A DNA stretch of 64,000 nt from Microbacterium sp. BH-3-3-3 (GTDB lineage Bacteria > Actinomycetota > Actinomycetes > Actinomycetales > Microbacteriaceae). Positions 43,912 to 52,181 of this stretch are shown in pieces (positions within the stretch are counted from its first letter, which is position 1; each line of letters begins with the position of its first letter). The translations under genes and the position numbers were made by a program. The DNA lies in NCBI RefSeq assembly GCF_007679045.1, contig NZ_VEFS01000002.1:310001-374000 (forward strand), in the 5' to 3' direction. The notes under the pieces are model-generated. The model was not told the DNA's origin and made no database searches. It was given only the letters and a program-made list of their open reading frames with translations.

Positions 43912-45597
43912 TCAGACGCCGACGACCCGCCCGCCCTCGAGCCGCACCTCGCGGTCGACCAGGCCCTCGGGCACCTCGACGTGCGAGACCAGCACCACGG
44001 CGCGTTCGCGCCCGACCGCACCGAGCAGATCGAGAAGAAGGGCATCGGATGCCGCGGGGTCGACGCCCGCGGTCGGCTCGTCGAGCACGAGCACCGGGAA
44101 GTCGCGCAGCAGCGCACGGGCGAGGGCGAGGCGCTGCGCCTGCCCGCCGGAGACGAGACCGCCGCGGTCGCCCACGCGGGCGTCGAGGCCCCCGCGCTCC
44201 CGCGTCCAGTCGGCGAGGCCGACCCGGTCGAGCACATCCCACAGATCGTCGTCGGTCGCGGTGTCGCGCGCGAACAGGAGGTTCTGGCGGACCGACTCGT
44301 CGAACAGGTACGGCGCCTGGTCGATCAGGCCGATCGTCTGTCGCAGGTCGTCGCCCGACAGCTCCCGCGCCTCGACGCCGCCGAGGCGGAACGACCCCTC
44401 GTAATCGAGGAAGCGCGCGAGCACGTGCGCGAGGGTCGTCTTGCCCGCGCCGCTGGGACCCGTCACGAGCACGGTCTCGCCGGGTGCCACGCGCAAAGAG
44501 ACGTCGGTGAGCCGGCCCGCGTCGCCGTCGGTCTCGGCCCGGGAGGGCCAGTGCGCGCGGATGCCGTGCAGCTCGAGGCCCGCGCCGAGCGCCGGGGCCA
44601 CGCCGGTCGGGGTCGACTCGTCGCGCGGCAGGCCCGCGGGAACGGTGTCGGGCACGGCCTCGGCGAGGCGTTCGACCGCGGCGCGCACCTGCCGCCACGA
44701 CGCGAGGGCGAGGGGCACCGGGCCGAACACGTCGAACACGGCCATCGGCAGCAGCACGACGACCGCCAGGCCGGGGCCGGAGAGCGTGCCGGCGGTGACC
44801 CCCGACGCCGCGACGATCAGAGCGAGGAGCGAGGCGACACCCGCCAGCACCGACACCGCCCCCGCGGTGAGGCCCTGCGCGCCGCCGCGCCGCACGATCG
44901 CCCGGCGTAGCGCCGCATCGGCGTGCCGGACGCGCTCGCGCGCGGAATCGAGAGCCTCGTAGGCCGTGAGCACGTCGAGGTTCGCGAGCAGGTCGTGCAC
45001 CGCGTCGGCGACGGCGGCGCGCAAGGGGGCGATCGAGCGTTCCGCCCGGGCTCCGGCGGCCCAGCCCACGGCGACGGCGACCGCGAAGGCCAGCGCGAGG
45101 CACAGCAGCAGCACGAGAGCGGCCGGCCACGACACGAACGCGGTGAAGACGACGGCGGCGAGGGCCGTGACTCCCGCGGTCACCAGCGGCAGCACCACGC
45201 GCAGGGGAAGGTTCTGCAGTTCTTCGACATCGTCGACCACGCTCGAGAGCAGACCGCCGCGGCGCGAGCGGGCGAGTCCGTCGGGGGCGAGGGGCACGAG
45301 ATCGCGCACGAGGTCGGCGCGGACCCCGGCGAGCTGGTGCAGCGCCGCGTCGTGACCGGTGAGGCGCTCGAGATAGCGGAACACCCCGCGCGACAGCGCG
45401 AACGCGCGCACCCCGACGACGGCGACCGACAGGTACATCACGAGGGGCTGCTCGGCCGCCCGCGTGATGAGCCACGCGCTCGCCGCGATCAGCGCGACGG
45501 CGCTCGCCGCCGAACCGAAGCCCGACAGGAGGGCGGGTGCGAGGCGGCGCGGGGTCGGCAGGGCCGAGCGCAGGATGCCGCGGACGCGGTTGTTCAT
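43912..45597 (-). CDS. cydC: thiol reductant ABC exporter subunit CydC
   Basis: The 561-residue half-transporter has an N-terminal six-helix exporter domain and an ATPase domain (GPSGAGKT near 375, SGGQAQRLALARALLRDFPVLVLDEPTAGVD). With CydD it exports cysteine/glutathione and is needed for assembly of cytochrome bd. It overlaps cydD by 4 bp and is the last gene of the cyd operon. Confidence 0.94.
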   Translation of the reverse strand: MNNRVRGILRSALPTPRRLAPALLSGFGSAASAVALIAASAWLITRAAEQPLVMYLSVAVVGVRAFALSRGVFRYLERLTGHDAALHQLAGVRADLVRDLVPLAPDGLARSRRGGLLSSVVDDVEELQNLPLRVVLPLVTAGVTALAAVVFTAFVSWPAALVLLLCLALAFAVAVAVGWAAGARAERSIAPLRAAVADAVHDLLANLDVLTAYEALDSARERVRHADAALRRAIVRRGGAQGLTAGAVSVLAGVASLLALIVAASGVTAGTLSGPGLAVVVLLPMAVFDVFGPVPLALASWRQVRAAVERLAEAVPDTVPAGLPRDESTPTGVAPALGAGLELHGIRAHWPSRAETDGDAGRLTDVSLRVAPGETVLVTGPSGAGKTTLAHVLARFLDYEGSFRLGGVEARELSGDDLRQTIGLIDQAPYLFDESVRQNLLFARDTATDDDLWDVLDRVGLADWTRERGGLDARVGDRGGLVSGGQAQRLALARALLRDFPVLVLDEPTAGVDPAASDALLLDLLGAVGRERAVVLVSHVEVPEGLVDREVRLEGGRVVGV

Positions 45598-47315
45598 GAG
45601 CGCACCTCCGGATGGAGCGAGGTGAGTTTGTGGACGGTCCCGGTCCCTTCGACAGGCTCAGGGACCTCGGGGGGCGGCTCAGGGACCTGTCGGGCTGCGT
45701 CGCGCGGGGGCGAGAGCTCGATCACCCGATCCGCGATCGCGCGGGCGGACCGGCGGTGCGAGACCAGGAGCACGCCCCGGCCGGCATCGGCTTCGCGGCG
45801 CAGCGTGTCCCACAGGTGCGCCTCGGTGTCGGCATCCAGAGCGCTCGAGGGCTCGTCGAGCACGAGCACCGCTGCTCCGACGACCCGGCTGCGGTACAGG
45901 GCGCGCGCGACGGCGACGCGCTGCGCCTCGCCGCCCGACAGACCCGCGCCGCCCGCGCCGAGCGGCGTACCGGGAGCGATGTCGGCCGCCCCCGCGTCGG
46001 CCAGGGCGGCAGCGATCTCGGCGGGATCGGCGGGGGAGCCGAGCGCGACGTTCTCGGCGACGGTGCCCGACACGAGTCCCGGACGCTGGCCCGCCCAGGC
46101 GACGACGGCGCGGGCGTGCGGCACGGCGACCCCGTCGACGAGCACCCGGCCGTCGTGCTCCGCGTAGCCGAGCAGAGCGGCGATCAGCGACGACTTGCCC
46201 ACGCCGCTCGGTCCCGCGATCAGCACCACCTCGCCCGGACCCGCCGAGAGCGAGACCGTCGGCAGGGCGTGGCCCTCGCGATGCACCCGCACGCCGTCGA
46301 GGGCCACCGTCGATCCGAGCGTCGAGGGCGCGGCATCCGGAGTCTGTCCTTCCCGCGCGGAGCGCGCGGCGTCGAGGGCGTTGAAGATCTCCTCGGTCGC
46401 GGCGACTCCCTCGGAGGCTGCGTGGAACTGCACGCCCACCTGACGCAGCGGCAGGTAGGCCTCGGGGGCCAGCAGCAGCACGAACAGCCCCACGAGCAGC
46501 GAGAGATCGCCGGCGAGCAGGCGGAAGCCGATGGTCACCGCGACGATCGCGACCGAGATCGAGGCCAGGAACTCCAGCGCGAACCCCGACAGGAACGACA
46601 CGCGCAGCACCGTCATCGTCTCGCGCTTGTAGTCGCGCGTGATGGTCTCGATGGAGTCGGCCGCGCGGTGCTGGCGTCCGAAGGCCTTCAGCGCGCCGAG
46701 CCCCTCGACGGTGTCGGCGAAGCGCGCGGCAAGGCGGCCGAGCGTGCGGTACTGCCTCTGCTGCACGCCGCGGGTGGCGAGGCCGATGAGCACCATGAAC
46801 ACCGGGATGAGGGGGATCGTCAGCACGACGATGAGCCCCGACAGCGGGTCGGCGAGGGTCATGGTGCCGATGAGGATCGGCATGGTGATCGCGGTGGCCA
46901 CCAGCTGCGGCAGGTAGCGGCCGAAGTACGCGTCCAGCGCCTCGAGACCGTGCCCCGCGGTCACGGCGAGGCCGGCGGCATTGCGGGCGCCGAGCCACCG
47001 CGGGCCGAGGCGCGTCACGGCCGAGACGAGGGCGTCGCGCAGCTGCAGCGAGGCGGCCGCGGCGCCGCGGGCCGACACCCGCTCGGAGGCGGCGATCAGC
47101 GCTCCGCGCAGCACCACGAGTGCGGTCGCCATTCCCACGAAACCCCACACCTCGCTCAGCGTGCGCCCCTCGATCACCCCGACGAGCGCGCTCGTGAGCG
47201 CCCAGGCGAAGCCCACGATGACCCCCGCCTGCGCGAGCACGATCGCCGCGGTCACGGCGAAGAAGCTCCGCGACGCGGTCGCGTACCGCAACAGGCGGGG
47301 GTCGACGGGTTTCAT
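45594..47315 (-). CDS. cydD: thiol reductant ABC exporter subunit CydD
   Basis: The 573-residue partner of CydC has the exporter membrane domain (YATASRSFFAVTAAIVLAQAGVIVGFAWAL) and an ATPase domain (GPSGVGKSSLIAALLG, LSGGEAQRVAVARALYRS, VLVLDEPSSALD). The C-terminal ~30 residues (VPEPPPEVPEPVEGTGTVHK) look like translated repeat DNA and are not part of the family. It lies 10 nt after cydB. Confidence 0.94.
   Translation of the reverse strand: MKPVDPRLLRYATASRSFFAVTAAIVLAQAGVIVGFAWALTSALVGVIEGRTLSEVWGFVGMATALVVLRGALIAASERVSARGAAAASLQLRDALVSAVTRLGPRWLGARNAAGLAVTAGHGLEALDAYFGRYLPQLVATAITMPILIGTMTLADPLSGLIVVLTIPLIPVFMVLIGLATRGVQQRQYRTLGRLAARFADTVEGLGALKAFGRQHRAADSIETITRDYKRETMTVLRVSFLSGFALEFLASISVAIVAVTIGFRLLAGDLSLLVGLFVLLLAPEAYLPLRQVGVQFHAASEGVAATEEIFNALDAARSAREGQTPDAAPSTLGSTVALDGVRVHREGHALPTVSLSAGPGEVVLIAGPSGVGKSSLIAALLGYAEHDGRVLVDGVAVPHARAVVAWAGQRPGLVSGTVAENVALGSPADPAEIAAALADAGAADIAPGTPLGAGGAGLSGGEAQRVAVARALYRSRVVGAAVLVLDEPSSALDADTEAHLWDTLRREADAGRGVLLVSHRRSARAIADRVIELSPPRDAARQVPEPPPEVPEPVEGTGTVHKLTSLHPEVRS
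45642..45666. repeat. REP-like element inside the 3' end of cydD
   Basis: ggtccct (45642-45648) and agggacc (45660-45666) flank ttcgacaggctc, a motif that resembles short extragenic palindromes scattered in many GC-rich genomes. A half copy ctcagggacctg follows at 45679-45690. The element is read as EPPPEVPEPVEG in CydD. Confidence 0.6.
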
Positions 47316-47325
47316 GGCGGGGGTC

Positions 47326-48357
47326 TCAGTGCGCGACGAGCGCGGCCTTCTCGATGCGGGCGCGGGTCACGCGCTTGCGGAACACCCAGTAGGTCCACCC
47401 CTGGTAGGCCAGGATCAGCGGCAGGAAGATCAGTGCCGCCCAGCTCATGATCGTGAGCGTGTAGTCGGTGCTCGAGGCGTTGTCGATCGTCAGGCTCGCG
47501 CCCCCCGCGAGGGTCGAGGGCATGACGTTGGGGAACAGCGCGAAGAAGAGCGCGGCGACGGCGGCGACGATCGTGACGGCCCCGAGGGTGAAGGCGGTTC
47601 CCTCCCGATCGCGCAGGTTCGCGACCCACGACCCGATGAGGGTGAGGGCGGCGACCCCGGCGAGGGCGACGACACCGAGCAGCAGGGGCGCCTCGGCGTT
47701 CGCGGCGTTGATGATGGTCCAGACCAGGAAGAGTGCGGCCAGCGCGATCGTCAGCAGGCCCGCCTTCTTCGCGAGCGCCCGTGCGTCGGCGCGAACCTGC
47801 CCGTCGGTCTTGAGGGCCACGAAGTAGACGCCGTGCAGGAAGAACAGGCTCAGGGTGGTGAGACCGCCCAGGATGCCGTACGGGTTGAGCAGCGTCAGCA
47901 CGGTGCCGGCGTACTCGTGGTCGGCATCCAGCGGCACGCCCTGCACGATGTTCGCGAACGCGACTCCCCAGAGGAATGCGGGCACGGCCGAGCCGATGAC
48001 GATCATGCGGTCGAACGACCGCTTCCATTTGAGCGAATCGCGCTGGTGGCGGTATTCGAAGGAGACGCCGCGGGCGATCAGAGCCATCAGGATCGCCAGC
48101 AGCGGCAGGTAGAACCCGCTGAAGAGCGTCGCGTACCACTCGGGGAACGACGCGAACAGCGCGGCGCCGGCCACGATGACCCACGTCTCGTTGAGGTCCC
48201 ACACGGGACCGATGGTGTTGATGATCTGCCGACGGGCGATGTCGTCCTTGCCGAGGAAGGGGAGCGACATGCCGACGCCGAAGTCGAACCCGTCGAGCAC
48301 GAAGTAGCCGACGAAGAGGAAGGCGACGATCCAGAACCAGAGCTGCGCGAGATCCAT
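47326..48357 (-). CDS. cydB: cytochrome bd oxidase subunit II
   Basis: The 343-residue membrane protein begins LAQLWFWIVAFLFVGYFVLDGFDFGVGMSLPF, diagnostic for CydB, and has eight or nine helices. It pairs with CydA to form the high-affinity quinol oxidase used at low oxygen. It lies 9 nt after cydA. Confidence 0.97.
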   Translation of the reverse strand: MDLAQLWFWIVAFLFVGYFVLDGFDFGVGMSLPFLGKDDIARRQIINTIGPVWDLNETWVIVAGAALFASFPEWYATLFSGFYLPLLAILMALIARGVSFEYRHQRDSLKWKRSFDRMIVIGSAVPAFLWGVAFANIVQGVPLDADHEYAGTVLTLLNPYGILGGLTTLSLFFLHGVYFVALKTDGQVRADARALAKKAGLLTIALAALFLVWTIINAANAEAPLLLGVVALAGVAALTLIGSWVANLRDREGTAFTLGAVTIVAAVAALFFALFPNVMPSTLAGGASLTIDNASSTDYTLTIMSWAALIFLPLILAYQGWTYWVFRKRVTRARIEKAALVAH

Positions 48358-48366
48358 TTCCTGCTC

Positions 48367-49806
48367 CTAGTAGACCGTGGTGGGGGTGTTCTCGATGGAG
48401 TCGTCGTGCACGGCATCCGGATCCGGCAGGGGCTCGGGGCCCTTCTGCGCGAACTTGACGATGAGACCGAACTCGACGATCGCGAGGGTGAGGTAGACGA
48501 GGGTGAAGGCGACGAGCGAGATCAGCACGCTCCAGCCCGGCACGCTCGGCGAGACGCCGTCCTGCGTGAGCATGAGGCCGAACACGATCCAGGGCTGACG
48601 GCCCATCTCGGTGAACACCCATCCGACGAGGCTCGCGAGCATGGGCAGGGGAGCGGCCCAGATCGCGATGCGCCACATCCAGCCGGCGACGGGGCGCTTG
48701 GCGTTCTTGCGGGTGACCCACAGGCCCACGACGCTGACGAGCGCCGCGATGCCGCCGAGGGCGATCATCCAGCGGAACGCCCAGTAGGTGACCCACAGCA
48801 CGGGGGCGAAGTTGCCGTCGACCTGGTCGGCGAACTGCGGGAACATCTGCTGGCTGTAGAGGGTGTTGAGGTCGTTGATGCCCTCGACGCAGCCGTCGAG
48901 CGAGTGCGTCGACAGGATGCTGAGCAGGAACGGCACGCGGATGCTGAACAGCTCGCTGGTTCCGTCGGGGGTGCCGAGCGTGAAGATCGAGAACGAGGCG
49001 TCCTGCCCGCAGACGGTGTTGAAGGTCGCTTCGGCCGCCGCCATCTTCATGGGCTGGGTCGCGACCATCACCAGGCTCAGCTGGTCGCCGACGATCGCGA
49101 CGAGCACGAACGACACGAGCGTGCCCCACAGTCCGAAGCGGAGCGTCTTGCGCATCATGTCGGTGTTGCGCCCGCGTGCCATGTGCCAGGCCGAGACGGC
49201 GACGACGATCATGGCCGCGAACATCCAGCCGGCGAAGATCGTGTGCGGGAAGGCCGCGAGGGCCACCGGGTTGGTGAGCATCGCCCAGAAGTCGACGAGC
49301 TCGGCGCGGTGGCCGTCGGCCGACATCTGATAGCCCACCGGGTTCTGCATGAAGGCGTTCGCGGCGATGATGAAGTACGCCGAGAGGGTGGCGCCGATGG
49401 ATGCCATCCAGATGCTGGCGAGGTGCGCGAGGCGGGGGAGTTTGTCCCACCCGAAGATCCACAGCCCGATGAAGGTCGCCTCGAGGAAGAAGGCGAGCAG
49501 GCCCTCGAAGGCGAGCGGGGCGCCGAAGACGTCGCCGACGAAGCGCGAGTAGGCCGACCAGTTCATGCCGAACTGGAACTCCTGCACGATGCCGGTGACC
49601 ACGCCCATCGCGAAGTTGATCAGGAAGATCTTCCCGAAGAAGCGCGTGATGTGCAGCCACCGCACGTCTCCCGTGCGGTACCAGACGGTCTGGAAGATCG
49701 CCACGATGAGCGACATCCCCAGCGTCAGGGGCACGAAGAGGAAGTGGTACAGCGTCGTCAACCCGAACTGCCAGCGGGCGAGGGCGAGGGGGTCGAGCCA
49801 CTCCAT
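48367..49806 (-). CDS. cydA: cytochrome bd ubiquinol oxidase subunit I
   Basis: The 479-residue haem-binding subunit starts with ALARWQFGLTTLYHFLFVPLTLGMS, including the haem b595 His in YHFLFVP, and contains the GRQPWIVFG motif. The quinol-binding Q-loop is short, as in many Gram-positive bd oxidases. Start at 49806 has GGAGGCTCC upstream on the reverse strand. It heads the cydABDC operon, and the palindrome at 49832-49848 overlaps its probable -10 CATAAT. Confidence 0.97.
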   Translation of the reverse strand: MEWLDPLALARWQFGLTTLYHFLFVPLTLGMSLIVAIFQTVWYRTGDVRWLHITRFFGKIFLINFAMGVVTGIVQEFQFGMNWSAYSRFVGDVFGAPLAFEGLLAFFLEATFIGLWIFGWDKLPRLAHLASIWMASIGATLSAYFIIAANAFMQNPVGYQMSADGHRAELVDFWAMLTNPVALAAFPHTIFAGWMFAAMIVVAVSAWHMARGRNTDMMRKTLRFGLWGTLVSFVLVAIVGDQLSLVMVATQPMKMAAAEATFNTVCGQDASFSIFTLGTPDGTSELFSIRVPFLLSILSTHSLDGCVEGINDLNTLYSQQMFPQFADQVDGNFAPVLWVTYWAFRWMIALGGIAALVSVVGLWVTRKNAKRPVAGWMWRIAIWAAPLPMLASLVGWVFTEMGRQPWIVFGLMLTQDGVSPSVPGWSVLISLVAFTLVYLTLAIVEFGLIVKFAQKGPEPLPDPDAVHDDSIENTPTTVY

Positions 49807-49831
49807 CAGGAGCCTCCGATCGAACCGGATT

Positions 49832-49848
49832 ATGTGGTCAGACCACAT
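49832..49848. promoter_or_regulatory. palindromic operator between cydA and padR-like gene
   Basis: ATGTGGTC-A-GACCACAT is a perfect 8-bp inverted repeat around a single base. On the reverse strand it overlaps CATAAT, the likely cydA -10, 26 bp before the cydA start. PadR-family repressors bind such ATGT-N8-ACAT dyads, and a PadR-like gene starts 115 bp away in the other direction. Confidence 0.75.
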
Positions 49849-49962
49849 GCTACGCCGCGCCGTCGGAGCGCCGAAGGGCGATGATTCGGCGTCGAACCAC
49901 CTCCGCCGGTCTAGATTGGGGCTTACCGAGCAAGTCTTTTCCCGAACCCGTCCGGAGGCCGC

Positions 49963-50508
49963 ATGTCGGTGCGTCAGAGCCTGCTCGCGATCCTCGATCG
50001 CGGCGCCTGCTACGGCTCGCAGCTGCGGGCCGAGTACGAGCGGCGCACGGGGGTCCGCGTGAACGTCGGCCAGGTGTACACCACGCTCGAGCGCCTCGAG
50101 CGCGACGGGCTGATCGAGAGCATCGGCGTCGACGACGAGGCCCACGTGCTCTGGCAGCCCACCGCCGCCGGTCGCGACGACGCGCGGTCCTGGCTCGCCG
50201 GTGCGTCGCTGGCCGAGGGGCGCGACGAGGTGGCGCTGAAGATCGCCCTCGCCGTCACTCTGCCGGGCGCCGACGTCGACGGCATCCTGTCGGCTCAGCG
50301 CGCGGCCGTGCGCGAGGCGCTCGCGCGGGTCGACGAGGAGGGGGCGGATGCCGTGCCGGCGGCCATCGTGCGCGCGGCGCGGCGGGCGCGGCTCGGGGCC
50401 GACCTGCGCTGGCTCGACGAGGTGGAGCAGCTCACGGTCGGAGCCGAGCCGTTCGGGTTGTCGGAGGAGCGTCCGCGGCGCGGTCGACCGGCCCGTTCCG
50501 CGGTCTGA
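49963..50508 (+). CDS. PadR family transcriptional regulator
   Basis: The 181-residue regulator has the PadR winged helix (SLLAILDRGACYGSQLRAEYERRTGVRVNVGQVYTTLERLERDGLIE) and a C-terminal helical dimer part. A CCGGAGG ribosome site precedes the ATG. It is divergent from cydABDC and an ATGT-N9-ACAT palindrome lies over the cydA promoter, so it probably represses cyd. Its ligand is unknown. Confidence 0.92.
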   Translation: MSVRQSLLAILDRGACYGSQLRAEYERRTGVRVNVGQVYTTLERLERDGLIESIGVDDEAHVLWQPTAAGRDDARSWLAGASLAEGRDEVALKIALAVTLPGADVDGILSAQRAAVREALARVDEEGADAVPAAIVRAARRARLGADLRWLDEVEQLTVGAEPFGLSEERPRRGRPARSAV

Positions 50509-50539
50509 TCGCGGGTAACGCTGATCGTCGGATCCGTCA

Positions 50540-50560
50540 ACCCCGGCGCGGGCCCGGGGT
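50540..50560 (+). terminator. terminator after the padR-like gene
   Basis: accccgg (50540-50546) pairs with ccggggt (50554-50560) around a 7-nt GC-rich loop. Confidence 0.5.
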
Positions 50561-50606
50561 CTGCGGTGCACTGTGAGAGAACCCGAACGACCCAAGGAGT
50601 TCTCAC

Positions 50607-50945
50607 ATGGTCATGGAAGCACCGCTCAGTCGCTCGGGTTCTCTGAAAGCCGCCGCTCGCGCCGCCGCGAAGCTCGCCGCTCTCTCCGCACCGACGACCC
50701 CGACCGTGATCTCCCCGTCGCCGGTCGCGTCGTCCGCGCTCGAGACGATCACCGAGATCCCGTGGACGCGCATCGACCTCGATCTGTACGAGGTCGCCCG
50801 CGGCGGATACATCGTCGGATACGTCGAAGTGGTCGGGGCGGTCTTCGTCGCCCTCGGCGGTACGCGCTACGACCGCGCGGTGGAGGTGTCGCAACACCTC
50901 ACGTTCCACGCGGCCGTCGACGTGCTCGTGCGCCGCGGCGCCTGA
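50607..50945 (+). CDS. hypothetical protein, 112 aa
   Basis: I do not recognise a family. An AAGGAG ribosome site lies ahead of the ATG and codon use is normal, so it is a real gene. The N-terminal half is Ala/Ser/Pro-rich (KAAARAAAKLAALSAPTTPTV), possibly targeting or disordered; the C-terminal half is folded-looking (DLYEVARGGYIVGYVEVVGAVFVALGGTRYDRAVEVSQHLTFHAAVDVLV). No signal peptide or clear membrane helix is seen. It stands alone between padR and copZ, convergent with copZ. Confidence 0.78.
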   Translation: MVMEAPLSRSGSLKAAARAAAKLAALSAPTTPTVISPSPVASSALETITEIPWTRIDLDLYEVARGGYIVGYVEVVGAVFVALGGTRYDRAVEVSQHLTFHAAVDVLVRRGA

Positions 50946-50966
50946 CCGCGGTTCGCCGAGCCGGTC

Positions 50967-51296
50967 TCACCGGGCGAGCGTGTAGCCCGCCTCGTCGATC
51001 GCACCCGCGAGGGCGGTCTCGTCGGCCGCTCCGGTGGAGGCGATGCGCACGATCGAGGCTCCTCCGACGTGCAGCTCGACGTCGAGGACCTCGACGCCGT
51101 CGAGGGCGCTGAGCTCCTCGGTCACCGCGCGCACGCAGTGGTCGCAGGTCATGCCCTCGACGCGGAGTTCGTCGGTCGCGGGGCGGGAAGAGGGTGCGGA
51201 TGCCGCGGCGCCATGGCCGCAGCCGCACGCGTCGCCGCAGCCGCCCGAGGTCGGGGTGGAGGCGCTCAGGCCGAGTTCGATGCGCTGCTCTGTCAT
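50967..51296 (-). CDS. copZ: copper chaperone-like heavy-metal-associated protein with Cys/His N-terminus
   Basis: The 109-residue protein carries an HMA domain with LRVEGMTCDHCVRAVTEEL (Cys51 and Cys54), as in copper chaperones. It also has an N-terminal extension with Cys20, Cys24, Cys26 and His28 (GGCGDACGCGHG), which ordinary ~68-residue CopZ lacks. It is 10 nt downstream of csoR on the same strand and likely copper-induced. No copper ATPase gene is in the window. Confidence 0.92.
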   Translation of the reverse strand: MTEQRIELGLSASTPTSGGCGDACGCGHGAAASAPSSRPATDELRVEGMTCDHCVRAVTEELSALDGVEVLDVELHVGGASIVRIASTGAADETALAGAIDEAGYTLAR

Positions 51297-51306
51297 GGGG
51301 GACTCC

Positions 51307-51588
51307 TTACGATCGGACCAGGCGGGCGATCGCCTGGTTGGCTTCTTTGAGCTTCTCTTCGGCGACGGGTCCGCCCTGAGCGGCCGCCTCGGCGACGCAG
51401 TGCGAGAGATGGTCGTCGAGCAGTGAGAGGGCGACGTTCTCGAGGGCTTTGGTCACGGCCGACACCTGGGTGAGGATGTCGATGCAGTACTTGTCGTCGT
51501 CGACCATGCGGGCGATGCCGCGCACCTGGCCCTCGGCGCGGCGGAGGCGCTTGAGCAGGTCGTCCTTGTGGCCCTCGTATCCGTGCAT
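51307..51588 (-). CDS. csoR: copper-sensing repressor CsoR
   Basis: The 93-residue all-helical repressor has the Cu(I) ligands Cys35, His60 and Cys64 at the canonical CsoR spacing (YCIDIL, DHLSHC). The N-terminus LLKRLRRAEGQVRGIARMVDDDKYC is typical. Start at 51588 is chosen because earlier Met codons lie within the operator. The operator ATACCCCCGAGGGGTAT lies just upstream, so it represses its own csoR-copZ operon until copper binds. Confidence 0.95.
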   Translation of the reverse strand: MHGYEGHKDDLLKRLRRAEGQVRGIARMVDDDKYCIDILTQVSAVTKALENVALSLLDDHLSHCVAEAAAQGGPVAEEKLKEANQAIARLVRS

Positions 51589-51597
51589 GGTCCCAGC

Positions 51598-51641
51598 ATA
51601 CCCCCGAGGGGTATGACTAGCACCGTCTCCCGTCCTGTCAA
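51598..51641 (-). promoter_or_regulatory. CsoR operator and csoR-copZ promoter
   Basis: ATACCCCCGAGGGGTAT (51598-51614) is the known CsoR dyad with G/C runs. On the reverse strand a perfect TTGACA -35 (complement of 51636-51641) and TAGTCA (complement of 51614-51619), 16 bp apart, place the -10 at the edge of the operator. Confidence 0.85.
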
Positions 51642-51695
51642 CCCCCTCGGCCGGAGGCGTCTCCTGACGGATCGTCGAATCATCAGGAGGTCGAC

Positions 51696-51731
51696 ATGTT
51701 CGCTCGTCGTACCGGTGGTGGTCTGCGATGA
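51696..51731 (+). CDS. possible 11-residue leader peptide with a strong ribosome site
   Basis: AGGAGG at 51685-51690, the strongest Shine-Dalgarno in this stretch, precedes an ATG that opens only 11 codons (MFARRTGGGLR) before TGA. The stop overlaps another ATG at 51728 (ATGA) opening a 57-codon frame to 51901. It lies downstream of the CsoR operator, on the opposite strand from csoR. It might be a small protein, a leader for the gene at 51819, or a decayed gene start. Nothing in the peptide shows its role. Confidence 0.35.
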   Translation: MFARRTGGGLR

Positions 51732-51818
51732 CCACCGAGCCCTTCCCCACCGGCCCCCATCGCCCCGTTCGCATCCCGGCGATGCCCCCGCTGCGCTCGC
51801 AGCGGAGACAATCGAAGG

Positions 51819-52181
51819 ATGACGAGAACGCTGGCGGCACTCCCGGGCGCCGCCCGGAGACTCTGCCTCAGTCGAAGAAACGGCGAGATCTGCACCCGTG
51901 AGAATGGCCACCGCGGGCTGCACCACCGCAAAGGCGGACGCCTGCTGTGGAACGACCTCCAGGCCGACCCGCCCGCGTGCAGCGGAGCGGGGACCGAGGC
52001 TGAACCCGCGCCGACACTCGACGACGGCTTCCCCGACGGTCGGGCTGTCTGCCCCGTCTGCTGGGCGTTCGTCGAACTGACCGCTGAGGGCACGCTGTCG
52101 GCGCACGACTCGTGGCGAGGCGACGAGTCGCGCGCCGAAGCGGATCACCGACGCGACTGGTTCAACGCGTTCGGGTGGTGA
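51819..52181 (+). CDS. hypothetical protein with GHxGLHH and CPVC motifs, 120 aa
   Basis: The family is one I have no function for. The sequence has CLSRRNGEICTRENGHRGLHHRKGGRLLW near the start and VCPVCWAFVELTAEGTLSAHD in the second half; the Cys and His pairs suggest a zinc-binding fold. GAAGG lies just before the ATG, and GACAAT lies 6 nt before it, so initiation could be leaderless. The end overlaps the convergent ABC ATPase gene by 20 bp. Confidence 0.7.
   Translation: MTRTLAALPGAARRLCLSRRNGEICTRENGHRGLHHRKGGRLLWNDLQADPPACSGAGTEAEPAPTLDDGFPDGRAVCPVCWAFVELTAEGTLSAHDSWRGDESRAEADHRRDWFNAFGW

Noticed and set aside
51728..51901. 57-codon ORF as a separate gene
   Set aside because: It is Arg/Pro-rich, has no ribosome site of its own and overlaps the better-supported 120-residue gene; kept only as part of a finding.
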